NCBI GenBank assembly: GCA_002377855.1
Contig: DFQQ01000025.1
Location: forward strand, 14,706 to 78,705
DNA from: Acidovorax delafieldii
GTDB lineage: Bacteria; Pseudomonadota; Gammaproteobacteria; Burkholderiales; Burkholderiaceae_C
Length of the DNA: 64,000 bases
Reading direction: 5' to 3'
The notes beneath the pieces were generated by a model. It had not been told where the DNA came from, did no database searches, and was given only the letters and a program-made list of their open reading frames with translations. This document shows positions 34,163-41,405 of the stretch, one piece after another. Within the stretch, counting starts at the first letter, position 1, and every line of letters starts with the position of its first letter. The position numbers and the translations under genes are program-made.

Positions 34163-34651
34163 TCAGTCGGCCTTGACGGCGTTCACCCAGGCCAGGTCCA
34201 GCGGGCGGTCTTCAAACTCGGTGTTCAGCACCACCGTGCTGGTGGTGCGCGCCACGCCCGCAATCGCCTTGATCTCGTAGATCACGTCTTCCAGCGCACG
34301 CGCGTGCGTGGTGCGGATCTTGGCCAGAAAGTCGTATTCGCCGGCCACGCTGTGCAGCTCTTCCACCTGCGGCATGGCGCGCAGCCGGGGCGCCACATCG
34401 CGGCAGTGGATGCCGCCGTCGTTGCGGATGGCCACAAAGGCCGTGAAGTTCAGGCCCACGCGCTCCGGGTCCACGCTGATCGAGAAGCGGCGGATCACGC
34501 CCTTGTCCAGCAGCTTCTTCACCCGCTCATGCACTGCAGCGGTCGATAGGCCCACTTCGGCGCCCACCTCGGCGTACGAACGTCGGCCATCTGCCCCCAG
34601 GGCCGAAATAATTCTGGCGTCCATGTCGTCTGTCTGAATATTTGCTTGCAT
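34163..34651 (-). CDS. Lrp/AsnC family transcriptional regulator
   Basis: A 162-residue Lrp/AsnC regulator: N-terminal helix-turn-helix (about 18-60, including AEVGAEVGLSTAAVHERVKKL) and a C-terminal RAM effector domain with EELHSVAGEYDFLAKI. The open frame begins earlier, but the ATG at 34651 gives the normal length; MDARI nine codons in is an alternative. It is divergent from the EamA exporter gene, a common pairing in which the regulator senses an amino acid and controls its export. Confidence 0.9.
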   Translation of the reverse strand: MQANIQTDDMDARIISALGADGRRSYAEVGAEVGLSTAAVHERVKKLLDKGVIRRFSISVDPERVGLNFTAFVAIRNDGGIHCRDVAPRLRAMPQVEELHSVAGEYDFLAKIRTTHARALEDVIYEIKAIAGVARTTSTVVLNTEFEDRPLDLAWVNAVKAD

Positions 34652-34677
34652 TGGCGCCTGATTTTGGTAAAAATTCT

Positions 34678-34694
34678 GGAAACGGGCTGTTTCC
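34678..34694. promoter_or_regulatory. Inverted repeat between Lrp and EamA genes
   Basis: GGAAAC (34678-34683) and GTTTCC (34689-34694) form a perfect inverted repeat with a 5-base centre in an AT-rich divergent promoter region. It is a candidate operator for the adjacent Lrp-type regulator. Confidence 0.4.
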
Positions 34695-34721
34695 CATAAA
34701 TTATTCGGTGAGGTGAAGAAT

Positions 34722-35669
34722 ATGCCGGCAATTTTCAATGCGCAAGCGCGAGGCCGGGGCTCCTGGGCGGTGGCCACCGCCCTGCTGCTGGTCTATGTGG
34801 TGTGGGGCACCACGTACTTTGCCACCAGCATCGCCCTGCAGACCATACCGCCGCTGTTGATGAATGCCGTGCGCTTTCTGTGTGCGGGCGCGGTGATGCT
34901 GCTCATCGCCCTGTGGCAGGGCCACGCACTGCCCACGGCGGTGCAGTGGCGCAACTCTGCGGTGGTGGGCGGCCTCATGGTGTTTCTGGCGATGAACCTT
35001 ATCGGCCTCGCGCAGAAGCTGGGCATCGGCTCGGGGCTGATGGCGACGGTGGTGACCACCATGCCCATGTGGCTGGCGCTGTGGACGCGCTGGGGTGGCG
35101 AACGCGTGCCGGTGACCAGCTGGATCGGCCTGGGCCTGGGCGTGGCCGGTGCCGTGCTGCTGGCGCGCGAGGGCAACTTCTCGGCCACATGGCTGGGCGC
35201 CATCCTGGCCTTTGCCGCCCCCCTGTGCTGGAGCCTGGGCTCGTACGCATCCCGCAAGCTGTCGCTGCCGGCACCGGCCATGGCATCGGCCGCGCAATGG
35301 TTTGTGGGCGGGGCGATGGGGCTGGTGGTGGCGCTGTGGTTCGAGCCGGTGCCGGCCCTGTCGCAAATCAGCGCGAAGTCGTGGGCGGCCTGGGTTTATC
35401 TGCTGGTGTTCGGCACGATGGTGGCGCTCAATGCCTACCTGTGGCTGCTGCAGAACACGTCGGCCGCGCTGGCGGGGAGCTATTCGTTTGTGAACCCGGC
35501 GGTGGCGTTGCTGGTGGGCGTGGCGCTGGGTGGGGAGTTGCTGACGGGGTGGGTGTTTGCGGCCTTGCCGTTGATTGGAGCGGCGCTGGTGTTCATCTTG
35601 TATGGGCGGTTGTTGCAGGGGTGGTGGGCTGGGCGGCGGGCGGTGTGGATGGGGTTGCGGGCGGGGTAG
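34722..35669 (+). CDS. EamA family (DMT) exporter
   Basis: A 315-residue drug/metabolite transporter with ten predicted helices in two EamA repeats. Signatures include YVVWGTTYFATSIAL in the first helix region and LNAYLWLLQNTSAALAGSYSFVNPAVALLVG in the second half. The ATG at 34722 has GAGGTGAAG before it; a GTG three codons earlier is possible. An amino acid or related metabolite is a likely substrate given the divergent Lrp gene, but this is inferred. Confidence 0.88.
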   Translation: MPAIFNAQARGRGSWAVATALLLVYVVWGTTYFATSIALQTIPPLLMNAVRFLCAGAVMLLIALWQGHALPTAVQWRNSAVVGGLMVFLAMNLIGLAQKLGIGSGLMATVVTTMPMWLALWTRWGGERVPVTSWIGLGLGVAGAVLLAREGNFSATWLGAILAFAAPLCWSLGSYASRKLSLPAPAMASAAQWFVGGAMGLVVALWFEPVPALSQISAKSWAAWVYLLVFGTMVALNAYLWLLQNTSAALAGSYSFVNPAVALLVGVALGGELLTGWVFAALPLIGAALVFILYGRLLQGWWAGRRAVWMGLRAG

Positions 35670-35719
35670 GGGGGCTCGGTCTGTTACCCGGCTGGGCGCC
35701 CGGGCGAAGTCTCTCCGAG

Positions 35720-35926
35720 CCGGAGCGCCACTCCAGTCCGTTCGGGCTGAGCCTGTCGAAGCCTAGGCGTGCGGGGTCGAAAAGCATGCTGGTGCTGAGG
35801 GCGGGAGCCGAGACTCGCCCCGGCGGGCGAGGCACTTTTCTTTGCTTCGCCAAAGAAAAGTACCCAAAAGAAAGGCGACCCCCAGTCTGCGACCCCTTCG
35901 CGGTGCGAAGGGGCAAACCTGCGCCG
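35720..35926. repeat. Left arm of composite inverted repeat
   Basis: Runs from GCGCCACTCC through GTTCGGGCTGAGCCTGTCGA to GGGGCAAACCTGCG and matches the reverse complement of 36293-36498 with gaps. It contains an 11-bp perfect hairpin (ACTTTTCTTTG at 35834-35844 with CAAAGAAAAGT at 35851-35861) and a 9-bp perfect hairpin (CCCCTTCGC at 35893-35901 with GCGAAGGGG at 35905-35913). Confidence 0.8.
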
Positions 35927-36080
35927 TGGCGGTTGCGGGGTGCGCCGCGGAACTCACTGCGCGCCGTTGGCGCTTCGTTCAGACAACCACGGCGAGTCAG
36001 ATGACGAAGCAGCCGCGCACTTGCGCGACTGCCACCCCGCAACCGCCCCGGCGCAGGCGCAGCCAGAAGGGGGTAGGGTA

Positions 36081-36176
36081 CCGAACAGCCGAACAGCCGA
36101 ACAGCCGAACAGCCGAACAGCCGAACAGCCGAACAGCCGAACAGCCGAACAGCCGAACAGCCGAACAGCCGAACAG
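36081..36176 (+). repeat. Tandem array of 12 perfect octamers
   Basis: The unit CCGAACAG is repeated exactly twelve times without interruption. Because the period is 8, any reading frame through it cycles with a 24-base, 8-residue peptide period. Perfect copies suggest recent expansion and possible length variation. Confidence 0.97.
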
Positions 36177-36292
36177 CCACACGGGTCGTCGCTGCGCTCG
36201 ACCTGGCATGGGCCGCGCCCGCCAAGTGGGGCCGAGCGGAGCAATGGCCCGAATGGATGTCCGCTCCCCATCCCCTCTGGGTGCGCCGAGCA

Positions 36293-36498
36293 CCGCAGGT
36301 TGCCCCGGCGCACAGCGCCGGGGACGCAAACAGCGGGGTCGCCCTTTCTTTGGTGACTTTCTTTCGGCGAAGCGAAAGAAAGTTACTCGCACGCCGGGCG
36401 ACTCCCGGCTTCCGCCCTGAAAAAAGGCATGCGGTAACCACCGCCAAACCAGGCTTCGACAGGCTCAGCCCGAACGGGTTGGGGAGTGGCGCCCTGGC
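36293..36498. repeat. Right arm of composite inverted repeat
   Basis: Inverted relative to 35720-35926. It carries the counterpart hairpins: ACTTTCTTTCG (36356-36366) with CGAAAGAAAGT (36373-36383), and CCCCGGCGC (36303-36311) with GCGCCGGGG (36315-36323). The outer end GGAGTGGCGCC mirrors the left arm. Confidence 0.8.
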
Positions 36499-36499
36499 T

Positions 36500-36526
36500 T
36501 AGACAGGCTCAGCTCGAACGGACGGG
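36500..36526. repeat. Additional short palindromic unit
   Basis: AGACAGGCTCAGCTCGAACG is a diverged copy of the unit that ends each arm of the composite repeat and that also occurs at 39911-39973. Confidence 0.6.
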
Positions 36527-36602
36527 GGGTGACTCGCAGGCTTCTACGCTTCAACGCTTCAGCAAACGCAGAACAGGCCAGTTCAGACCGGACGACCCGG
36601 CC

Positions 36603-37013
36603 TCACTCCCCATCCGGTACCACCGCCGTCGCCTCAATCTCCACCTTCGCCCGCTCCTCCATCAACCCCGCCACCTGCACACACGCCATCGCCGGGAAGT
36701 GCTTGCCCAGCACCTCGCGGTACACCACCCCCAGCTCCTTGAGCCGCGCGTTGTACTCCTTGCGGTCCAGCACATACCAGGTCAACCGCACCAGATGCTC
36801 GGGGCCTGCGCCGGCTGCTTCCAGCACCGCGCGCACGTTCAGCAGCGTCTGCTTCGTCTGGTCGATGAAGTCATCGCTTTCAAACTGCTGCTGCGCGTTC
36901 CAGCCGATCTGCCCGCCGGTGAACACCATCGTGCCGCGTGCAGCCACGCCGTTGGCATAGCCCTTGGGGGCAACCCAGCCTGGCGGCTGCAAAACGGTGT
37001 GGATCAGTGTCAT
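36603..37013 (-). CDS. RidA family protein (enamine/imine deaminase)
   Basis: A 136-residue RidA/YjgF-type protein with GYANGVAARGTMVFTGGQIGW at the N terminus and the usual trimer-forming body ending in KVEIEATAVVPDGE; the RidA arginine is in the HLVRLTWYV segment. RidA enzymes hydrolyse reactive enamines or imines to ketones and ammonia. It is the last gene of the leftward aromatic-CoA operon and overlaps the CoA ligase stop by four bases, which suggests it deaminates an intermediate of that pathway. Confidence 0.87.
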   Translation of the reverse strand: MTLIHTVLQPPGWVAPKGYANGVAARGTMVFTGGQIGWNAQQQFESDDFIDQTKQTLLNVRAVLEAAGAGPEHLVRLTWYVLDRKEYNARLKELGVVYREVLGKHFPAMACVQVAGLMEERAKVEIEATAVVPDGE

Positions 37014-38668
37014 GGTGTGGTCGCCTTGGGCGGGCTGGGGGCAGCGGCGGCGCCCTGGCGCAGCTTGAAGCGCTGGAGCTTGCCGGTTTCGGTACGGGGC
37101 AGGGACGCCGCAAATTCAACAATGCGCGGGTATTTGAACGGCGCAATGGTCGCCTTCACATGGTCCTGCAAGGTCTTGACCATGGCGGCATCGCCCTCAT
37201 GGCCGGGCTTGAGCACGCACACGGCCTTGACGACCATGCCGCGTTCCTCATCGGGCACGCCGATCACCGCGCACTCGGCCACAGCCGGGTGGCGCAGCAG
37301 GGCGTCTTCCACCTCCGGTCCGCCCACGTTGTAGCCGGCGGTGATGATCATGTCGTCGTCGCGCGCCTGGTAAAAGAAATAGCCGTCGGCGTCTTGCTTG
37401 AAGGCGTCGCCCGGGTAGTTCCAGCCATCTTTCACGTACTTGGCCTGGCGCGGGTCGTCCAGGTACCTGCAACCGGTCGGCCCGATCACCGCGAGTTTGC
37501 CCACCGTGCCGCGCGGCACCTCGTTGCCGTCGTCGTCCACCACACGCGCCGTATACCCCGGCACCACCTTGCCGATCGCGCCGGGCCGTGTTTCGCCCGC
37601 AGGCGACGAGATGAAGATGTGAAACATTTCCGTGGCGCCGATGCCGTCGGTCATGTCGATCCCGGTGGCGTCTTTCCACAGCTGGCGGGTGGCATCAGGC
37701 AGCGCTTCGCCGGCGCTCACGCAGATGCGCAGCTGGGGCAGGCCGATCTGCTTGGCGAACGGCGCCATCTGCCGGTAGAACGTGGGCGCGGTGTAGCAGA
37801 TGGTCACGCTCGCATCGCGCATCAGCCGCACCATGGTTTCAGGGGTGTAGGGCTGGTCGGGAAAGTACACGCTGGCACCAGCCCACATCGGAAACAACAG
37901 CAGGCCGCCCAGCCCGAAGGTGAAGGCCAGCGGCGGCGATCCGGCCACCACGTCGTCGGGGGTGGCGCGCAGCACGTGGCGCGGCCAAGCCTCGCAGGCG
38001 GCAAGCACGTCGCGGTGCGTGTGCACCACGGCCTTGGATGAGCCGGTGGTGCCCGATGTGAACGCCATCAGCGCCACATCGTCGGCCGATGTGGGACACG
38101 CAGGCGTGGTGCCTGGTTTGCCCTGCGCCCGCTGGATAAGGTCTGCCGCGTCGGGTGCGGTGTGAAACGGCACGATGCCCGCCAGACCAGGGTGCTCGGC
38201 CTGGGCGGCCTGCAACTCGGTCAGCAGCCTCGCGTCGCACAGCGCAAGTGCGGGCTGCGCCCGGTCGATGATGCTGGCCAGTTCGCCGGCGCGCAGCAGG
38301 GGCATGGTGGCCACAGCCACCAGCCCGGCATACACCGTGCCCAACCAGGCCAGTGCCATCTCCACCGTGTTGCCGCCGCGCAGCAGCACGCGGTTGCCCG
38401 GCACCAGGCCGTGGTCCTCGGTCAGCACCTCGGCGATGCGCGCAGCTTCGTCGCGCGCATCGCGGTAGGTGTAGGTGCGGTGGGGGCCTCGCAGCAGTGG
38501 CCGGTCCAGGTTGCCGGCTCGCTCTGCCTGGACGAACAGTGCATGCACCAGGTTCGCCTGGGGTTCGATCTGCAGTTCCGGCAGGTCATACCGCAGGTTG
38601 GGCAGCGCCGAGGGCGGCGGAAGCCGGTCGTGCACGAAGTGGTCGGGTTGGGCGGACGGTGCGCTCAT
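37010..38668 (-). CDS. Aryl-CoA ligase (2-aminobenzoate/benzoate-CoA ligase-like)
   Basis: A 552-residue adenylate-forming ligase of the benzoate-CoA ligase group. The P-loop AFTSGTTGSSKAVVH, the DGIGATEMFHIFISS segment, GYNVGGPEVEDALL hinge and the C-terminal catalytic lysine in TETGKLQRFKL are all present. Context with a two-domain aminobenzoyl/salicylyl-CoA monooxygenase-reductase gene points to activation of anthranilate (2-aminobenzoate) or salicylate. It starts 6 bases after the acyl-CoA dehydrogenase gene and overlaps ridA. Confidence 0.87.
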   Translation of the reverse strand: MSAPSAQPDHFVHDRLPPPSALPNLRYDLPELQIEPQANLVHALFVQAERAGNLDRPLLRGPHRTYTYRDARDEAARIAEVLTEDHGLVPGNRVLLRGGNTVEMALAWLGTVYAGLVAVATMPLLRAGELASIIDRAQPALALCDARLLTELQAAQAEHPGLAGIVPFHTAPDAADLIQRAQGKPGTTPACPTSADDVALMAFTSGTTGSSKAVVHTHRDVLAACEAWPRHVLRATPDDVVAGSPPLAFTFGLGGLLLFPMWAGASVYFPDQPYTPETMVRLMRDASVTICYTAPTFYRQMAPFAKQIGLPQLRICVSAGEALPDATRQLWKDATGIDMTDGIGATEMFHIFISSPAGETRPGAIGKVVPGYTARVVDDDGNEVPRGTVGKLAVIGPTGCRYLDDPRQAKYVKDGWNYPGDAFKQDADGYFFYQARDDDMIITAGYNVGGPEVEDALLRHPAVAECAVIGVPDEERGMVVKAVCVLKPGHEGDAAMVKTLQDHVKATIAPFKYPRIVEFAASLPRTETGKLQRFKLRQGAAAAPSPPKATTP

Positions 38669-38674
38669 GTCGTG

Positions 38675-39880
38675 TTACTCCTGCAAAACGGCCTTGCCGA
38701 TGATGAGTTGCTGCACTTCGGTGGCGCCTTCGTAGATGCGCAGCGAGCGGATGTCGCGGTACAGCGATTCGACCTTGCTGCCCACCTCCACGCCGCGCCC
38801 GCCGTGCAGTTGCAGCGCCATGTCGATCACGCGCTGGGCGTTTTCGGTGGCGGTCATCTTGGCCATCGCGGCTTCTGCGGTGACCCGGGCCTGGCCCGTG
38901 TCGCGCAGCCAGGCCGCGCGGTAGGTGAGCAGCGCGGCGCTGTCCACCAGCGCGGCCATCTCGCCCAGCTTGGCCTGCGTGAGCTGAAAGTCGGCAAGCG
39001 TCTGGCCGAACATGCGGCGCTGGCGCGCATGGTGCACGGCCTCGGCGAGGGCCCGGCGCGCCATGCCCAGCGCAGCGGCAGCGACGGATGCGCGGAAGAT
39101 GTCGAGCGTGCGCATGGCGAGCTTGAATCCGCCGTTCTCGTCGCCCAGCAGCGCGGAGGCGGGCACCGTGCAACCGGTGAACTGCAGCGTGGCCAGCGGG
39201 TGCGGCGCCATCACGTGGATGTGGCGTGAGGCGTCGAGCCCCGGCGTGTCGGCATCGACGATGAACGCGCTGATGCCGCGCGTGCCGCCGGTGGGGTCGG
39301 TCTTGGCAAACACGCAGTAGAAGTCGGCGATGCCGCCGTTGCTGATCCAGGTCTTGGTTCCGGTCAGGGAATATGAGTCCTTTTGGCTGCTAGCGCTTGA
39401 TGGATAAGCGCTAACAGCTATTGTTTGCATAGCACCAACATCAGAGCCCGCCTCCGGTTCGGAGAGCGCAAACGCCGCAATCAACTCGCCGCGCGCCACG
39501 CCCTGAAGGTAGTGCGCCTGCTGCGCCGGGCTGCCCGCCAGCGTGATCGCACCGCTGCCCAGCCCCTGCATCGCAAACGCAAAGTCCGCCAGTGGCGAGT
39601 GGTAGGCCAGCGTCTCGCGCAGCAGCACCAGCGCGCGCGAGTCGAGCGCGGGCAACGCACCGCCATGCTCGGCCGGCACGCAGTAGCGCAGCCAGCCGCC
39701 CGCGCCCAGGCGTTGCACCCACTCGCGGCAGGCGGCGCGGTCGTCGGCTTCATCGACCTCTTGCGCGGCGGCCCAGGGCACCAGGCCCTGGGCCAGTGTG
39801 CGGTGGGCGTCATCAAAAAAGGGCAGGGCCAGGTGCGCCGTGGAGGGCGGGCGGGGTGCCGGGGGCGTGGCTACGTGCAT
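38675..39880 (-). CDS. Acyl-CoA dehydrogenase family protein
   Basis: A 401-residue flavin acyl-CoA dehydrogenase with FALSEPEAGSDVGAM, TKTWISNGGIADFYCVFAKTD, the catalytic-region ALGMARRALAEAVHHARQR, and the C-terminal LHGGRGVEVGSKVESLYRD. It probably oxidises a ring-reduced or ring-opened CoA thioester in the operon's pathway. Between the first two motifs, about 20 residues (QTIAVSAYPSSASSQKDSYS) are encoded by a copy of an interspersed repeat that has inserted in frame in a surface loop region. Confidence 0.88.
   Translation of the reverse strand: MHVATPPAPRPPSTAHLALPFFDDAHRTLAQGLVPWAAAQEVDEADDRAACREWVQRLGAGGWLRYCVPAEHGGALPALDSRALVLLRETLAYHSPLADFAFAMQGLGSGAITLAGSPAQQAHYLQGVARGELIAAFALSEPEAGSDVGAMQTIAVSAYPSSASSQKDSYSLTGTKTWISNGGIADFYCVFAKTDPTGGTRGISAFIVDADTPGLDASRHIHVMAPHPLATLQFTGCTVPASALLGDENGGFKLAMRTLDIFRASVAAAALGMARRALAEAVHHARQRRMFGQTLADFQLTQAKLGEMAALVDSAALLTYRAAWLRDTGQARVTAEAAMAKMTATENAQRVIDMALQLHGGRGVEVGSKVESLYRDIRSLRIYEGATEVQQLIIGKAVLQE
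39375..39431. repeat. Interspersed repeat inserted in the acyl-CoA dehydrogenase gene
   Basis: GGCTGCTAGCGCTTGATGG and ATAAGCGCTAACAGCTAT form the canonical, nearly palindromic repeat. It is wholly within the coding sequence and keeps the frame open. Confidence 0.75.
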
Positions 39881-39910
39881 GGTTATTGAGTAGGCCTGTT
39901 TGATTTTGAA

Positions 39911-39973
39911 ACCCGTTCGGGCTGAGCCTGTCGAAGCCTTGCGCGGCGCTTCGACAAGCTCAGCGTGAACGGT
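39911..39973. repeat. Paired palindromic repeats (REP/BIME-like)
   Basis: CCGTTCGGGCTGAGCCTGTC (from 39913) is followed in inverted orientation by GCTTCGACAAGCTCAGCGTG (from 39948), giving a long imperfect hairpin. It lies in the 164-base gap within the aromatic-CoA operon, between the enoyl-CoA hydratase and acyl-CoA dehydrogenase genes. Confidence 0.8.
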
Positions 39974-40044
39974 TCGGTGGGGTGCATTGCACGTTCCATG
40001 GAAGGCGCGTCGGAGTGGGCATGGGCTCGATCACACGGTCATTC

Positions 40045-40899
40045 CTAGTCTCCCTGGAACACAGGTTTCTGCTTGGCGGCAAACGCCTCGTACGCGCGCC
40101 GGAAATCTTCCGTCTGCATGCAGATGGCCTGCGCCTGGGCTTCGGCTTCGATGGCCTGCTCGATGGTCATGCTCCATTCCTGGCTCAGCATGGTCTTGGT
40201 CATGCCGTGGGCAAAGGTGGGGCCGTCGGCCAGCGCGCGCGCCGTGGCCTGCACGTTGGCCAGCAGGTCGCTGCTTTCGTACAGGTCGTTGAAGAAGCCC
40301 CAGGCCAGGCCTTCGTGTGCCGTCATGGCGCGGCCGGTGAATAGCAGCTCGCTGGCGCGGCCCTGGCCGATCATGCGCGGCAGCAGCGCGCAGGCGCCCA
40401 TGTCGGCACCGGCCAGGCCCACGCGGGTGAACAGAAATGCGGTCTTGGTCGCCTCGGTGCCGTAGCGCATGTCGCAGGCCAGCGCCATCATGGCGCCGGC
40501 CCCTGCGCAGATGCCGTCGATGGCGCCGAGCACCGGCTGCGGGCAGGCGCGCATGGCTTTCACAAGGTCGCCCGTCATGCGGGTGAACTCCAGCAGCTCG
40601 GGCATGGTCATGGTGGTGAGCGGGCCGATGATTTCGTGCACGTCGCCGCCCGAGCAGAAGTTGCCGCCCGCGCCGGTGACGACGATGGCCTTCACATCGG
40701 TGGCAAAGCGCAGCGCGTAGAAAAAATCGCGCAGCTCGGCGTAGCTCTGGAAGGTGAGCGGGTTCTTGCGGTCGGGCCGGTTCAGGGTGACCGTGCCCAC
40801 ACCGCCGTCAAAGCTCCACGCAAAGTGTTCGGCCACGTAGCTGGCTTGCGGGTTGAACTGGTCGCGCATGGGGTTGCCAGCGCCGATGTAGTGTTTCAT
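40045..40899 (-). CDS. Enoyl-CoA hydratase/isomerase family protein
   Basis: A 284-residue crotonase-fold protein. The CoA-binding segment VTGAGGNFCSGGDVHEI forms the first half of the oxyanion hole, and IDGICAGAGAMMALACDMRYG the second. About 25 residues precede the usual domain start. It likely hydrates or hydrolyses a ring-derived CoA thioester. The start overlaps the MarR gene stop by four bases. Confidence 0.9.
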   Translation of the reverse strand: MKHYIGAGNPMRDQFNPQASYVAEHFAWSFDGGVGTVTLNRPDRKNPLTFQSYAELRDFFYALRFATDVKAIVVTGAGGNFCSGGDVHEIIGPLTTMTMPELLEFTRMTGDLVKAMRACPQPVLGAIDGICAGAGAMMALACDMRYGTEATKTAFLFTRVGLAGADMGACALLPRMIGQGRASELLFTGRAMTAHEGLAWGFFNDLYESSDLLANVQATARALADGPTFAHGMTKTMLSQEWSMTIEQAIEAEAQAQAICMQTEDFRRAYEAFAAKQKPVFQGD

Positions 40900-41396
40900 T
40901 CAGCGGTCTCCAGAGGGTTCAGGCCGTGCTGCTGGGCGTGTTCCTTGACCTTGCCCAGCAGCCGGTACAGCGTGGTGATGTCGCGTTCGCCCAGGGCGGC
41001 GAACGCCTCGACGATCCATTGCTCGTGCTGGAGGGCCATGGCGTTGAACTGCTCGCGCCCGGCGGGCGTCAGGCGCACCAGGTAAGCGCGGCGGTCGCCT
41101 TCTACATCCAGGCGCTCCACCAGCCCTTCGGCCACCAGCTGGTCGGTGATGCCGGTCACGTTGCCACTCGTCACCATCATCCGGCGCGAGAGGTCTTTCA
41201 TCTTCATGCCGCCGGGCGCGCGTTCGAGCTGCGCCATCAGGTCGAAGCGCGGTAGCGTGGTGTCGAACTGCGTGCGCAGCTGGGCGCGCACCTGCTTTTC
41301 GATGAGCTGCGTGCAGGTGAGCATGCGCAGCCACAGGCGCAGGGCCTCGGGGTGTTCGCTGGGGGCTGCGCCGTGCAGGCGGGCTTCGAGGTCCAT
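40896..41396 (-). CDS. MarR family transcriptional regulator
   Basis: A 166-residue MarR regulator: dimer helices, a winged helix-turn-helix (about residues 55-110, with MKMKDLSRRMMVTSGNVTGITDQL) and the wing DVEGDRRAYLVRLTPAGREQF. Lying inside the aromatic-CoA operon, it probably represses the operon through the palindrome at 43767-43780 and responds to an aryl-CoA thioester, as related regulators of aromatic catabolism do. That link is inferred. Confidence 0.9.
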   Translation of the reverse strand: MDLEARLHGAAPSEHPEALRLWLRMLTCTQLIEKQVRAQLRTQFDTTLPRFDLMAQLERAPGGMKMKDLSRRMMVTSGNVTGITDQLVAEGLVERLDVEGDRRAYLVRLTPAGREQFNAMALQHEQWIVEAFAALGERDITTLYRLLGKVKEHAQQHGLNPLETAE

Positions 41397-41405
41397 AGCG
41401 GTGCC

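Larger units (their letters stand above)
35670..36602. other. Gene-free region with composite inverted repeats
   Basis: No credible gene is seen in these 933 bases. Long open frames exist on both strands but are low-complexity by-products of the repeats. The region holds an imperfect inverted repeat of arms around 200 bases, hairpins within each arm, outer palindromic units related to GTTCGGGCTGAGCCTGTCGAA, and a tandem octamer array in the centre. Confidence 0.75.

Noticed and set aside
36081..36176. Possible CRISPR array
   Set aside because: The units are 8 bp and contiguous with no spacers; it is a simple tandem repeat.
35593..36447. Open frames within the repeat region with an 8-residue periodic peptide
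   Set aside because: The periodicity comes from the 8-bp tandem repeat and appears on both strands; there is no ribosome site or recognisable domain, so I do not call a protein.
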